DNA of 64,000 nt from contig JASAND010006872.1 in assembly GCA_030248195.1 (NCBI GenBank), positions 1 through 64,000 on the forward strand, given 5' to 3'. Position numbers and translations under genes: made by a program. This DNA is from Trissonchulus latispiculum (taxonomy: Eukaryota; Nematoda; Enoplea; Enoplida; Ironidae). How positions within the stretch are numbered: position 1 is the first letter of the stretch; each line of letters starts with the position of its first letter. Below are positions 22,356-33,694 of the stretch, piece after piece. Under the pieces are notes generated by a model that saw only the letters and a program-made list of their open reading frames with translations, did no database searches and was not told where the DNA came from.

Positions 22356-23021
22356 GCAAGAGTGCATAATTGCACTATATATAAGAAGAAGAGTAAGCCA
22401 CTAGAGGGCTTCTCTTCTTGGCATTGCGTAACGGTGCTCCGACCACAATACGCGAATGTTCCCCCCGTTTGGTGGGGGGGGGGTAGCTCTCTTCGACAAA
22501 GCATGCCTCCCCTCCGTTTGGTGGGGGGGGGGGTAGCAGAAAAGAGGTCCCCGTTTGGTGGGGGGGTAGCCAACAGCCAATCAGATTGCAGAGACCCCCT
22601 CCCCGTTTGGTGGGGGGGGGTAGAGCAGAGGATTACGGTAGTTTTTGTTCTATTCGCAAATGGGTCCCCGTTTGGTGGGGGGGTAGACAAAAGAGGTCCC
22701 CGTTTGGTGGGGGGGGGAGATAAAAGAGCTCCCCGTTTGGTGGGGGGGTCGCCAACAGCCAATCAGATTCATCCAATCTTAGCCTAACTTGGCGACCCCC
22801 CCCAAACGGGGACCCCATTCTGCCTACCCCCCACCAAACGGGGACCCCTTTTGCATACCCCCCCACCAAACGGGGAGGGGGTACGCTCGTCGACCCCCCC
22901 ACCAAACGGGGGAACATTCGCGTATTGTGGTAGGAGCACCGTTACGCAATGCCAAGAAGAGAAGCCCTCTAATGGCTTACTCTTCTTCTATAATAATAAG
23001 GAATAAATTATGGACTCTTGG
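22356..23021. mobile_element. CCAAGAG-family element with GTTTGGTGGGG word array
   Basis: GCAAGAGTGCATAATTGCAC at the left and GGACTCTTGG at the right, with perfect TGATA duplications (22351-22355, 23022-23026). Inside is an inverted pair of about 100 bp ('gcattgcgtaacggtgctcc'). Between the pair are about eleven copies of CCCCGTTTGGTGGGG, forward in the left half and reversed in the right. A second copy lies at about 55146-55857. Confidence 0.88.
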
Positions 23022-23026
23022 TGATA

Positions 23027-24049
23027 GCAAACCACTATAGGGCTCGTTTTAGCATATTCTCTGAACAAAAATCTTAGATGACTGAAAATGTACTTCAATT
23101 GTAGGCAGAACTGTTTCAGTGTAGTTTCTTCTCCAGTATATAATCGTTCCATTTTGGTAAGTGTTCTATGTGTTATAAAGAAATCGCTATAATTAGAAAA
23201 TGAGTAAACGGCGTGCATTCACCATTCAGAGTAACTTTACGCTGAATCACTTTACTCAGAATATATCTTTGATAAACATGGTTTGCACATTTGGCATTGA
23301 TGAAACCCAGCAAATCTATGTGCTTGCTGACAACTAAGTTATCCCGAAACCTTGGCTGAAATATTTATAACTATACTACTGATGCTACATGGATTCGCCA
23401 GATTTCATCAACGCCACATGCGGAAACCATGTATCTATCAGAAATAAATTCTGTGCAATGTGATTCCAAGTAATGCAATACTATGCAATTCAAAATAAAT
23501 TGAATGCATTCTGAGTAAACTGCTTCTGAGTAGTGCAATTTAGATTGCCTATGAGTGGTGAATGTAAACCAGATTAGCAATCACTAAACGCCTACTGGCC
23601 TAAATCATGCAATATGTAAGCAAAGACGATGGAACGAAAAAGGTTTGGCTGGAGTAAGTTCTACCAGCTCCGAGTAACTAGAGTGCCTGCCCTAAAGGAC
23701 CGTTGTGGTAACTATTCTAGTGTTATTATTGACCGGTTGAAATTTTCGTTAGCGTCATCGTTAAGCCGACCGAAAAACCGATGGACCGCCAGCCAGAAAC
23801 AGTCGACCGTTCGTCAGGCAAATCGATCGGCTGATGAACCAAGAGATGGAAACGGTCTAATGAGTGCCATCACAATTAGTCAGCATTAGAAACGGTCTAA
23901 TGGGTCTAATTTGCGTTGCGGTGGGGGATCAGCCGTTAGCGAGCAGTAGAGCATAGGTTTTGCTCTGCTAACACAGCGTGTGCCTGGTGACACACTCTCG
24001 TAAAATGGCCAGTTTTTGACATCTAAAATCAGTTTTCGCTGTTTATCTC
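23027..24049. other. No gene supported; one degenerate repeat
   Basis: An 86-codon open frame at 23629-23889 has no family resemblance and lies in repeat-like sequence (CGACCG words). 23905-24000 is a degenerate CCAAGAG-family right end ('agccgttagcgagcag'). Confidence 0.35.
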
Positions 24050-24973
24050 TTAAGGTGGCGCTTACATTATCAGGATTATAGATGTAAAATTCTGAACTAT
24101 TGCTCAAATTTAAAGAAATCCTAACTTTGGTTGGCGGGGCATGTTTTGACAAAGTTTCGGTAACTGAGACCACGTGTTTGGCTAGCTACGATTACGGCTT
24201 AAAAAATCGAAATTTTACGAAAGCTCTATAAGATAAGTTCGAATGCGCAAGGTAAAAGAGCATAAAAAGAGCTTTATGATGATGTGCATATCTCTTCTGT
24301 ACGTGGTTTCTATCAAAATTTACAGACGGTTGAATATACGGCAAAGTTACGTTGACCATTTTCCACTACGTGTGGCAAAGTAAAAACTAATCGTTCGAAA
24401 TTGAATTCTGGAGGTTATTTCATGATGCTTTTGTGCTGGATTTGTTTTATGAAATATTTTATGAAATACGATATGTAACTTATTAATTCAGAATATGTGC
24501 GCAAAACAGAAGAAATTAGTGCAAAATTTTCCAAATTAGTTTTCTTATAAATGCTTCAACCAAAGTCGCTCAAATTTTGCATGCACTTTTATTAGAAAGG
24601 CACGCAGGGGCAATTTTTTAGTTTTTGTTGAAATCGTATATTCCGTGAAATATTGACTTTCAAAGTTTTTGAACATTAATAAAATTCTAAAAATTGCATA
24701 AATCGAGAAACTGAAAAATTGCCCCTGCCTGATGTTTATTTATACATTTGTGCAAAGTTTGAGCTAATTTCATTCAGCCGTCAACGAATGACACCGTTTT
24801 GAAAATTTAAAATTATCCCTGTTGTGTAGGTCGCAAGCCAAGTACTGGATCCTTCAAATTCTACATACTGCTAGCATTTAACAACACCAGCTCCCACTGC
24901 TGAAAATGTGAAATTGGTTGGTTTAAAATTGCACTCAGAAGAAGGGTTCCCGGTAATGCAAGCGCCCCCTTAA
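24050..24973. mobile_element. TTAAGGTGGCGCTTACATTA element
   Basis: TTAA on both sides; the left end GGTGGCGCTTACATTA mirrors the right end TAATGCAAGCGCCCCC. The interior repeats 'gcccctgc' near a central inverted segment. No transposase. Confidence 0.75.
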
Positions 24974-25045
24974 ACCGTAAGGAGTCAAAGAATACTCTCA
25001 AGAGCAAAGTTGTAGGTCTTAGTGAGGCGATTCGAATAAGTTTGT
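24974..25045 (+). repeat. Dispersed repeat shared with 44962-45030
   Basis: 'ccgtaaggagtcaaagaata' and 'ctcaagagcaaagttgtagg' then 'cgattcgaat' match 44962-45030. Each copy follows the end of a TTAA element. Confidence 0.6.
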
Positions 25046-25519
25046 CCGTGCAAATATGATTATAAGCTACCCACAGTGCAAGTTATGGCAGATTAAAGCA
25101 AATTTCTCCAAAACCCAATTTTTCACGCCACGATTTTTCTAAAATCTTTTCTAGGCTAAATAATGTAATTTTTAATAATGCAAATTTTAAAAAATTTCAA
25201 CGACAATTGTGCTTTTAAAGCCCAACTATACACGAACAAGAACCAGCACCTTAAAAGTTATATTAGTCCATTATCCTCATCCATCCATTATCCAATATCA
25301 ATATCCAGTATATCCATATCCACTATAGTCATTATATCATCCACTTCACGCTCAGTAATCAGTAATATCAGTACTTGAGCGAAAGCATTCCAACATTATC
25401 TATGGACAATCTTCGTTACCTTTTTTCTTAGCGGTTGGTAGGTACCATGGTTCAACTGATGGGCTATATAAGTTTAAAATTGGAAACTGATATATCCATT
25501 ATATCCTCTCGCAATTCCG

Positions 25520-25811
25520 TACCTAGTGGACCCCCCCCCCGCAAATCGGTACCCAGTACGCAATTGCGTATGCTTCGACCCCCCCCCCGCAAAACAGACC
25601 CATCATTTTTTCAACTGACGAATGATAGGTCACATTTGCGGGGGGGGGTGCCTTCCTATAGAAAACAGTGAGCATACACAATTGCGTACTGGGTACTGAT
25701 TTTTGGGGGGTCCACTAGGTATGCAATTGCGGGGGCGCCGTTAGCGTGCAGAGCTTGGCTCGAGAGCTGATAACAGAGAGCCTGACAGCTGTCACACTTT
25801 TATGTACTCTT
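25520..25811. repeat. CCAAGAG-family element, left end lost
   Basis: The core has inverted copies of ACCTAGTGGACCCCCC and of 'caattgcgta', G/C runs, then 'gccgttagcgtgcagagc', 'ctgtcacacttttatg' and TACTCTTGG. 'taatatcagtacttgagcga' occurs at 25363 and again just after the element. Confidence 0.6.
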
Positions 25812-26257
25812 GGTAATATCAGTAGTTGAGCGAAATCAGTCCAATCTCAGTATTTGAGATAATATATACTTCAATGCTGTCTTAATTTTTGGAATAATGC
25901 ATGTTTAAGTACATTTTATCTAATTGAACTAATTCAATTTTCAGATCAATTATTCATATGTATTTATACCTCAACATCGTGTCTGTTTTGAGATTCCTAT
26001 CCTGCTGATGTATGAATTCTTTTTTTTCAATTTTTTTCAATTCTTCAAGTGTGCCTTGAAGGCATTCTCATAGGATGCAGCACTAACAGCTGTGCATTGA
26101 TCGTTTCAACCTAATTTGCATATCACGTCTTTGTTTATGCTACCTTTCGAAACATATTGTTCTAACACTGCTGTTAGTTAAAATAATTTTAACAGCTCCT
26201 TTTGAAACGTTTGAACCTGAAGCTGCTTGTTGACAATTTTTTGAATTATCGCCAGCG

Positions 26258-27107
26258 ATGGAACTTTTAAGAAAGAAACGTGGCGGTTTGAGTTCTCAAT
26301 TGACACAACTTAGTAAGCAGGTAAAGAGTAACTGGGACTCCCGTAACGAAGTCTCTCTCGACCCTTTAGAGCTCCTTTAAACTGCGTGTTCAGAACATTG
26401 AAAACAAATTATCCGAACTTGATGATGCAATTGGTAAATCACTTGCTTCGGATGATGAGTCACAACTTGAGGACGAAGCTTCCAAAACTGTATACTACTC
26501 TGAAATTATTTGGGATATGGTGAGCAAGATTGATCTTTTGATTCAAAAATTCTCACCAGAACATGTTCCTGTTCAAAACAGTGAACAAGGAACGGTGCAC
26601 TCTAATCAGACTGTCGCCACAAAATTACCCAAATTGACTATTCATCCTTTCGATGGGGACCCCCTTAATTGGCAGGGGTTTTGGGACTCTTACCGCCATT
26701 CTATTCACGAAAACAAAACTTTAGATGAGATTGAAAAGTTTCAACATTTGAAATCCCTTCTAACTGGGGATGCTAAGGCTGTGGCTGATGGCTATCGTCT
26801 TACTTCAGCCAACCTACCGTCATTGAAATGTTGATTGATCGCTTTGGTTCCGAAGAATTAGCTATTTTTGCTCATTTTGACAAACTTTTAGCTCTTCCCA
26901 TGTCCAATACTGAAACCAACAGACTCCAGGCTGTCTATGACGAGACGGAGAAGCATATCCGAACCCCCGAAGATTACATAGGAGATCCGGTAGAACAAAC
27001 CACCTTAAGCTATCAGCCAGCCATCAAAAGACAATTTTATGTAAATTCCAAAGTTCTCGCTCATGCTCCCCAGCTACACCTACAAATTTCATACCAAACG
27101 ACTAGTT
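26258..27107 (+). pseudogene. BEL/Pao retrotransposon gag remnant
   Basis: An N-terminal RKKRGG segment and a middle part with LTIHPFDGDPLNWQGFWDSY followed by FQHLKSLLTGDA match the gag-like DUF1759 region of BEL/Pao elements. The second part, with RFGSEELAIFAHFDKLLALP, follows in another frame. The frame is broken at least twice: a stop near 26378 with continuation in a shifted frame, and a shift near 26830. No protease, reverse transcriptase, integrase or LTR is found next to it. Family assignment comes from the motif; the copy is dead. Confidence 0.8.
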
Positions 27108-27383
27108 AGGATCGCGAATGCCTCATGAATATTCTCTGCAAGGTCAAGAAAATTGATTCGCTTGAAACTATTCAGAGTTGTACATGGAATGTGAAAATTC
27201 TATAAGATTAATAAAAGGACTAGGGTTGAAAGGCTGGAACTTTTAAACTCCATAACTGCAGATGTTTTTCAAAATTGGCCCGTAACTTTACACAGACTCT
27301 ATTAATCATTTGTGGATACATCACACAGCTCAAATTAACCGTACAGCATCATTCTATTCATGTTTTAAGAAAAAACATTAATC

Positions 27384-27690
27384 ATGAACCAGACGGTGCT
27401 GTTCATGCTAACCCTATTGGTTCTTGCAATCACCGTTAACTGTGGAGCTAACCCTATTGGTCATTGCAATCACCGTTAACTGTGGGTGTGCTAATCCAAC
27501 CAGTAAATCCAAAGATCAACAGCCTACTTCTAAAGAAAAGTCTAAACCGGGGCCAAAGCCTGAGCCCAAGCCAGGCCCTGAATCTGAACCCGAGCCAGAT
27601 TCAGAACCCGAGCCCAATTGGAGAATAATCTGGAAGAATCCTTCACAGGTCGTTTCACGGAAATCAAATCGGACGGTTGGAATATTGTGA
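27384..27690 (+). pseudogene. Broken copy of the secreted Gly-Pro-Glu repeat protein
   Basis: Starts MNQTVLFMLTLLVLAITVNC, near-identical to the signal peptide of the gene at 49060. An internal duplication of about 40 bp ('ctaaccctattggt...gttaactgtgg') then shifts the frame. Downstream, in the shifted frame, are SKDQQPTSKEKSKPGPKPEP and a short PEPEP repeat. The cysteine-rich C-terminal domain is missing. It shares its leader ('ttttaagaaa...aacattaatc') with the remnant at 42016. Confidence 0.8.
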
Positions 27691-28551
27691 AGTTTGGGTC
27701 TAAAAATGTTAGTAAAATACACTACTTATTGAATAAAACGAATTGCCCGACTAGAATTTAGGATAAGACAAGATCACAGGGTAACAATGTGGTGTGCGAT
27801 GCCAATGGAATAAGCCCTATGTCTACTTAGAAAAATATTAAACAACAATAATTTTACTGTCAACTTTCACAACTGAGCTTAGACAAACTCACAAAATAAC
27901 CTTCTAGCAAACAAATCAAAAATGGTACATCTATTTTTAGTTCAAAGTACAATAAATCTGTAGCGCCACTGAGCTTATGAAATGATTTAAAGAAGTTACA
28001 AAACAAAACTTAGCACAAGTGTCACGCCCAAAACTCACTAAACTTCGACTCCCAAAACTCGGACACAACACCTGAGAGTCCCCGACCAAACTGTAGCTCG
28101 TCTCAACCCCAACTGACAAGTCAAGCGTGAACTAACTTTGAGCATTAGCTAAAATACCAGTGAATTTAGACAAAAACTCACGAAAACGGTGAGCGTTTGT
28201 CACCTTGAATAATTTCTGAGTAACTCTACAATTTAAATGTGCGTGCTAACTTCACACAATTTCTATCTTAAGTGCACGCTATCTTCACAATATCATATCA
28301 GCAGCATGGTAACTCATCATGACTCTCATTACGCTCTACCAAGAGTACATATTAAGAGTGGGTTGAGCTCACGTCAGAGCTCACAAGTTGAGGAAAGAAC
28401 TTGTGGGGAAGAAGAGGCCAAAAGAGACAATTTGCAACCAAACCACTACAGTAAACAAAAAGAACAATAATTCAAAATTATGCAGCGAACAGTTTAAAAC
28501 AATGAAAAAGTTTCAAATTTTTAGCAGAATTTGTGCTGCAAATTTCAGTAA
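27691..28551. other. No gene recognised
   Basis: AT-rich. A lone CCAAGAGTACATATTAAGAG end sits at 28338. No supported coding sequence. Confidence 0.4.
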
Positions 28552-29728
28552 CTAAAGTCTCACACAAAAATGTGTGTACAAAATCTGTAAGGCCTCCAGT
28601 GAACTAAATATACGCCGTAACATCATAAAACCATATATTTTCGGAATCCTTGTAGCGAGACAAACATTTTCATAAAATTTAAAATAAAATATCGGTTTTT
28701 CGGGGAATTTTTTCGGACCATTCAAGCTATTCAGTTCATTCTTTCAGAAAAATTTTGCCGTCCGACGACTCATCGATTGACACAAGAACGAAAAAAATCG
28801 GTTGAGAAATAAGCATTTTATTCCAAAATTTCGTTTTTCCATTTCCTTTGATGTTTGCCGCTTTTTGCAACTTTGACCGGTTATTACTCGCGACTCGCTC
28901 AATGGAATGTTTTTTCGATTTGATTTTCAGGACCGCCTAGGCGCCCGCTTTCATCTGATATATGTGTATGTCAAATTTTGAAAGTCGATTTTTTTGAAAA
29001 ATACCACTTTTTGATCAAAAATTTCGGCAATGATCTTTGATGTTGCCGCAGTGATTTGACTGTAACAGTGTAAACTAGCAAAACCAGCTGAAATAAGGGT
29101 TATTTTTTAAAAATTCGTTGCTGGCGCAATGTAAGTCGTAGCAACAAAAGCTTGATATCGTTGGATTCTGCTCGGCTTGAATTTTATGATTATGTATTTT
29201 TACTCACTTTTGCTAAATCTGCTTTGCCGAAATTTTTGGTCAAAAAGTGGTATTTTTCAGAAAAATCGACTTTCAAAATTTGAAATACCACATATATCAG
29301 ATGAAAGCGGACGCCCAGGCGGTCCTGAAAATCTAATCGAAAAAAGTTTCCGTTGAGCTAGTCGCGAGTAATAACCGGTCAAAGTTGCAAAAAGCGGCAA
29401 ACATCAAAGGAAATGGAAAAACGACATTTTGGAATAAAATGCTTATTTCTCAAACGATTTTTTTCGTTCTTGTGTCAAGCGATGCGTCTTCAGACGGGAA
29501 AATTTTTCTGGAAGAATGAGCTGAATAGCTTGAACGGTCCGAAAAAATTCCCCGAAAAACCGAAATTTTAAAATTTTTGAAATTTTAAAAAATTTTAAAT
29601 TTTATAAAAATGTTTGTCCCGCTGCAAGGATTCCGAAAATATATTGTTTTATGGGGTTACGAGTTCATTATTGAGTTCACTTGGAGGCCTTACAGATTTT
29701 GTACACACATTTTTGTGTCAGACTTTAG
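28552..29728. mobile_element. Long foldback element (1.18 kb)
   Basis: The left arm beginning CTAAAGTCTCACAC is mirrored over about 480 bp by the right arm ending GACTTTAG. Flanked by GTAA on both sides (28548-28551, 29729-29732). The centre at 29040-29225 is unpaired. Non-coding. Confidence 0.82.
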
Positions 29729-29814
29729 GTAATTTCATTTGTTAATTGTTCCGCTTTCAGTAAACGAGTAAATTCATTCAATATTAATTTTTTATTAATT
29801 AAAATTTGAGTGCC

Positions 29815-30012
29815 ACAAGTGATAGGTACGTTGACTTGTGAGATTTTGCAGCTGTTTGCAGGGACTTGTGAACTTTTGACTTGTGGCTTGTGAAATCGAA
29901 ACTGGAAAATCAACTTGTGGGCAACTTGTCACAAGCAGGGACTTTGCTTGTAACTTGTGGCTTGTGACTAATTGTTGATGAAATCAAAATTGATTGTGGC
30001 TTGTAAACTTGT
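29815..30012. repeat. ACTTGTG word array
   Basis: About a dozen copies of (G)ACTTGTG or its complement CACAAG with irregular spacing, resembling the subterminal word arrays of the other short transposons. Ends are not defined. Confidence 0.6.
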
Positions 30013-30034
30013 GACTAATGATGAAATAGGCCCG

Positions 30035-30391
30035 TGAGCACATAGGGGACCGAAGAAAGTTCATGAATAAGTTAGCACCAACGAAACCAAAATTGACAGA
30101 AACCAGCATGAGTAACGTTAAATCAAAATGGAATAATCATTGTCTTATCCGACTAGGACAGTCAGGGTATGGATATTTTTGCTGGAGAGAAGCCATTCAC
30201 AGAGATGAAAATTGTGTCGACATTGTAGGTGTTCCCACTGACGTTTGTGTTGCGTATAAAGCTTTAGCTATAGTACATAAGATTTGATCAACTACTTACG
30301 CACACGTGCATGTATGGAAACAGCAAGACATTATCGCGTTGTACCTTTATCAGCGTCTAAATTGGCTTATATAAATAAGGTGTTAGTGTTG
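30035..30391 (+). repeat. Dispersed repeat, copy 1 (holds an empty insertion site)
   Basis: 'gagcacataggggaccgaag' to 'aaataaggtgttagtgttg' matches 46987-47292. At 30339-30350 it reads 'cgttgtaccttt', the unoccupied form of the site where the copy at 47 kb carries a 35-bp element. Confidence 0.8.
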
Positions 30392-30589
30392 CGTCAGTCT
30401 GGCTTTGTTGCAGAACAGACAAGTTCGTTTGTTCTATAAATGAATGAGCACATGGTCTCAGATGACTGCTTATTCTAGGGATTTTTTCTTGTGGGGGCCC
30501 AGAAGTTCAAGGCTCACGGTTGCAGCATGTAGAAGACAGGCTATTTACACTGCATTTTTAGCATTTTTAGCTCATTTTACTCCCCCAAC

Positions 30590-30832
30590 TCTCCCCGTCC
30601 TATGGGTGTCCCCCCCAAATTAGACCCCTCACTTCAAAGAATTTTGTGCGCTATGTTTGTGTTTTAAAGCTCGAAGCAGGCACAAAATTCGCGCACGCAG
30701 TGCTTGTGTTTTCGAGCTTAAGTACATAAACAAAGAGCGAGTGAGGTACTGATACTGGCCGTTAGCGAGCAGAGCATAGTTTTTGATTTGATAACATAGA
30801 CTAGTGGCACACTCTTATATTATGTACTCTTG
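30590..30832. repeat. CCAAGAG-family element, left end lost
   Basis: Inverted segments around 'caaagaattttgtgcgc', then 'ggccgttagcgagcagagca', 'ggcacactcttatattatg' and TACTCTTG. Same right-end order as the other family members. Confidence 0.6.
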
Positions 30833-30837
30833 CTAAG

Positions 30838-30944
30838 GGCCTTTTCAAGAAAGGGTAGAGTAGAGAGTAGAGATAAAATTAACTAGATTCTTTTCATGAC
30901 AGAGTTAAAAGAGGGAAACTCAGGCATGAGTGGAGTTAATAATG

Positions 30945-31025
<81 letters not shown>

Positions 31026-31076
31026 GTAACAATAATAAACGAATAATTTTAACTATACTCTACTCTACCCTTCCGT
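30838..31076. mobile_element. GGCCTTTTCAAGAAAGGGTAG MITE, truncated, with (AAT)n
   Basis: The left end and AGAGTAGAG words match the complete copy at 48831-48992. The right end stops at 'ctctaccctt', where the duplicated segment 31077-31552 begins. The centre is an (AAT)n microsatellite (30941-31022). Confidence 0.7.
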
Positions 31077-31552
31077 CACCCCTGGACCACCCCCCTGGAT
31101 ACGGCCCTGAAACAAGTTAAGCATATACTCCGATTTATCTCTAAAAGTGGTCTTTGTGTATAATCGTACTTCAGGGTGTAGTGTCCCGTCCTGAGCCCAG
31201 TGCTGCTGTAGAGAGTCCAGTCTCTCCTGATTCGTCGATGAGCTCGGAAGACGTGGGCATCATGGAACAGACCAGTGGGTGCCTCTTCTTTTCCGATTCC
31301 CCCGAGTACTGTCCTTGCAAGGTGGTGGATCAAGGTAATCTATTCTCGTTGCATTGAGCATTTTTTATTCAATACTGGAAGGATGGAGCCTCTAAAATGT
31401 TTTCTAAAATTCGGGCGCATGTCAAGTGAAGTTTCTTGTTGCTAAGCTATGGAGAAAATTTTCTGTAAAGATAGGATAAAGATAACGATACATATTTTCT
31501 TATAAATGGGCTGTAGTTTTGTGAGTTTATCCAGACACTTGTATCGCAGACA
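31077..31552 (+). repeat. Segmental duplication, copy 1
   Basis: About 475 bp nearly identical to 35844-36316. The left boundary falls inside the right half of the hAT-like MITE that is complete at 35687-35873, so this copy is derived from the 35.8-kb type of sequence. Contains the exon 31175-31334. Confidence 0.9.
31175..31334 (+). CDS. Internal exon of an unrecognised duplicated gene, copy 1
   Basis: Follows ACTTCAG and precedes GTAATC. 53 codons plus one base: GVVSRPEPSAAVESPVSPDS, then SEDVGIMEQTSGCLFFSDSP and EYCPCKVVDQ. Ser/Pro-rich start, three cysteines near the end. It exits in phase 1, which fits the acceptor phase of the exon at 33695 (and 40552). The copy at 35939-36098 differs by one Ser-to-Asn change, and the intron edges are kept. 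I do not recognise the family and the first exon was not found. The frame is preserved in both copies, but they are too similar for that to be strong evidence of selection. Confidence 0.55.
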
Positions 31553-31789
31553 GTGTCAGAGGCGCCAGTCTGCTTCGTCCGTCCTTTACCGGCATTCATC
31601 CGCCCTCTGTAGCCTCTCCAGGATTTCCACCGGAACTGACCCATTCCATATCTAGTGCGCAAAGGTGCGTATATATATATATATATATATACAATCGCTT
31701 TTAATGTACACATATACGTTAAGGTGGTTGTCTATGCAAATTTGAAGCAGGGAAACTACTAGGCTACTGGTGAACCGGGTGTACTTCTC

Positions 31790-32270
31790 TCTCTCTCTCT
31801 AAGTTGGGGTCCATCGCATTGCATATGGGTCGGGAGCCTCGGGCAAGGGCCCCCGCCACCTCCAAAAACCGCATCATTTTTTCTTCGTATTCCTGGAGCA
31901 CGGTCGAAGCCAGATAAGCTAATTTTCGGAACCCAGATGTACTCACAAATACCCCAGCACCAGTCTTACGAGTTGATTCTAATGTAAGGCTATGCCATCT
32001 GATTAAAAGATCCGATCAGCTGCTTCTACTGATGGCTGCCCTTTGCTCGGGGGCAATTTAAGGATGATGAATGGCTGCATTGTTAATTGAGTGACAAAGA
32101 TCGACAACAGTTCCACGTAACTGGTTCCCCAGGGGAAATGGAATGCATTTGGCACTCTGGTAAACGCCCCAGGGAGCAGGCGGAAGGATAATCATCCAAC
32201 ACCATCGACCACAGCACGAAGAAGATCTCTAAACGGACGTGGATTCTTCTGCTCCCCGGTGCAATTCTTA
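31790..32270 (-). pseudogene. Unrecognised coding-like stretch, one stop and one frameshift
   Basis: Read on the minus strand, one frame gives EQKNPRPFRDLLRAVVDGVG, a TGA, then FRLLPGAFTRVPNAFHFPWG and SYVELLSIFVTQLTMQPF. It closes near 32000 while another frame opens there with RWHSLTLESTRKTGAGVF and YLASTVLQEYEEKMMRFLEV. It ends in a CT microsatellite. Codon use and composition look coding, unlike the flanks. I cannot name a family; a decayed transposon or host gene fragment are both possible. It lies in the intron between exons 31175 and 33695. Confidence 0.4.
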
Positions 32271-32336
32271 ATTCCATAACAATAGTACATAAGAGTGTGC
32301 AACGTTTTTGAATTTTAGACTTTAAACTTTTTTAAA

Positions 32337-32583
32337 ATATTTCTGTAGAATCAATGATGCTGAGCATTTTTCCTCGTTGCATCAACATCTGAAAATCTCT
32401 ACAACGGTTCTAACTGTAAAGATCAAAGGAAAACGCCGGCTGTATACAGCAGTAATCGTGTTCCTATCATTGGCGGCAGTTTCCTTTGATCTTTAGCGTT
32501 AGAGCCGCTGTAGAGATCGCAGGAAGCATTTTTAGATGTTGGTACTACAAGAAAAATGCTCCGTATCATTGATTCTACCGGAA
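32337..32583. mobile_element. Small foldback repeat
   Basis: 'tagaatcaatgatgctgagc', 'gcatcaacatct' and 'gatcaaaggaaa' on the left are mirrored by 'tttcctttgatc', 'agatgttggtac' and 'cgtatcattgattcta' on the right. About 250 bp, no target duplication recognised. Confidence 0.65.
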
Positions 32584-33267
32584 AATTTTAAAAAACTCAA
32601 AAGCTTTGAAAATACAAAAAATAAAATTTAAAAAAATTTGAAATTTTTTAAGTTTTTAAAATCACTGAGTCTCCGGTAACACCCTACCAAAATATGACGA
32701 ATTTGGATCACCCAATAGCCCCATATCCAACCAGTTTGTTTTGAGGGATGGGGGGTGTGGAAAAGATCCGTTTTTTACACAACCTATTGCTTGTTTTTGT
32801 ATACAACCTTATTCGATCGGTTTGCTCCAAAAGAGTGAGTGCTATAGTGAATTTGAGTACTGCAATTTAGTTTGGACATTGTTAGAATTTTTGAGCTTGT
32901 CCGAGTGAACTGATACGGTATTGTTTTAGCAAAAAGTGTGTTGCGTCCTGATATTGAATCCCTGACTAACAATGTAGCAAACTATGGAATGTGTTATTCT
33001 GAACGCTTTCCAGTCGCATCTTACGTACATGTCTGGACAGAGTTGGCAACAATAATGAAAATGTTTGTTCAGTGATGAGAATGAATGTTCTCAGTCTAGT
33101 CGTCGGAAAACGGTGATGTAGCCTAGGACAGTCTGTAGTCTATATCAATGCATAGGATCGCATCAAGGTTTAGGATTTAAATTTTGCAAACTCTTGAAAA
33201 CTAAAATTTGATATGATGATTTTGTCATGGACATGTCTATTATTTGTAAAAGCCTGGAGTCAAAAAA

Positions 33268-33400
33268 GCGTACGTATATATTTCTAGCCACCCACTTCTG
33301 GGAAGCTTCACTTAGGTAAAGATTTGGCTCCACCGAGAATCGAACCAGGGACCTCCCGGACTGCAGTCAGGCGTGCGACCACTACACCACGGAGCGAGCC
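33268..33400 (-). mobile_element. tRNA-Cys-like SINE, copy A
   Basis: The reverse strand at 33400-33326 has an A box (TGGTGTAGTGGTCGCACG), anticodon loop CTGCAGT (GCA, Cys) and B box GGTTCGATTC. Acceptor and T stems are mispaired, so it is tRNA-derived rather than a tRNA gene. The tail runs to 33268. Copies at 38665-38739 and 40172-40246 sit in the same place relative to the mini-exon. Confidence 0.75.
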
Positions 33401-33602
33401 AGGAGAGAAGAGCACACATTGGCGCTCTCTGTACACTTAAATTTAGCACCCCTCCCCCTGCATAAACTCATGCACGTCATAACGTGACAGTGTTGACTCT
33501 TGTTTCGCCATCAGTTCGCACATTTACATATTTCGAAATTGCTTGTCAATTTACAGTGTATTTTTAGTGGTTTTTTTTGGTAGGAGAGATTTTTTTGCAA
33601 AA

Positions 33603-33646
33603 ATGAGTCTAAAATGGTATGATCGCTCCCTTGGATTCGTTTATAA
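33603..33646 (+). CDS. Mini-exon MSLKWYDRSLGFVY, copy A
   Basis: ATG to a strong GTAAGT donor, 14 codons plus two bases. Present at 33603, 38971 and 40462. Spliced to the next exon it would leave the main frame and stop after about 26 codons (KKPCGGGDQHSD), so it may be an upstream ORF in an alternative 5' exon. Otherwise it is simply part of the repeated cassette. Confidence 0.3.
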
Positions 33647-33694
33647 GTAAGTATATATGTTGTTGAGATTTTGATGTTTCTTTCTTTATTTCAG

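Noticed and set aside
22268..22762. 145- and 164-codon open frames at 22268-22787 and similar at 55142-55558
   Set aside because: They are the G-run word array read on either strand; the two homologous arrays do not keep the same frame.
22440..22920. Regularly repeated CCCCGTTTGGTGGGG units that look like a CRISPR array
   Set aside because: Spacing is irregular, the units invert halfway, the whole lies between transposon ends with a TGATA target duplication, and the genome is eukaryotic.
30896..31120. Poly-As(paragi)n open frame
   Set aside because: It is an (AAT)n microsatellite inside a truncated MITE.
33326..33400. Functional tRNA-Cys genes here and at 38665 and 40172
   Set aside because: A and B boxes and a GCA anticodon are present, but acceptor and T stems contain mismatches and the copies sit inside a repeated cassette, as expected for a SINE.
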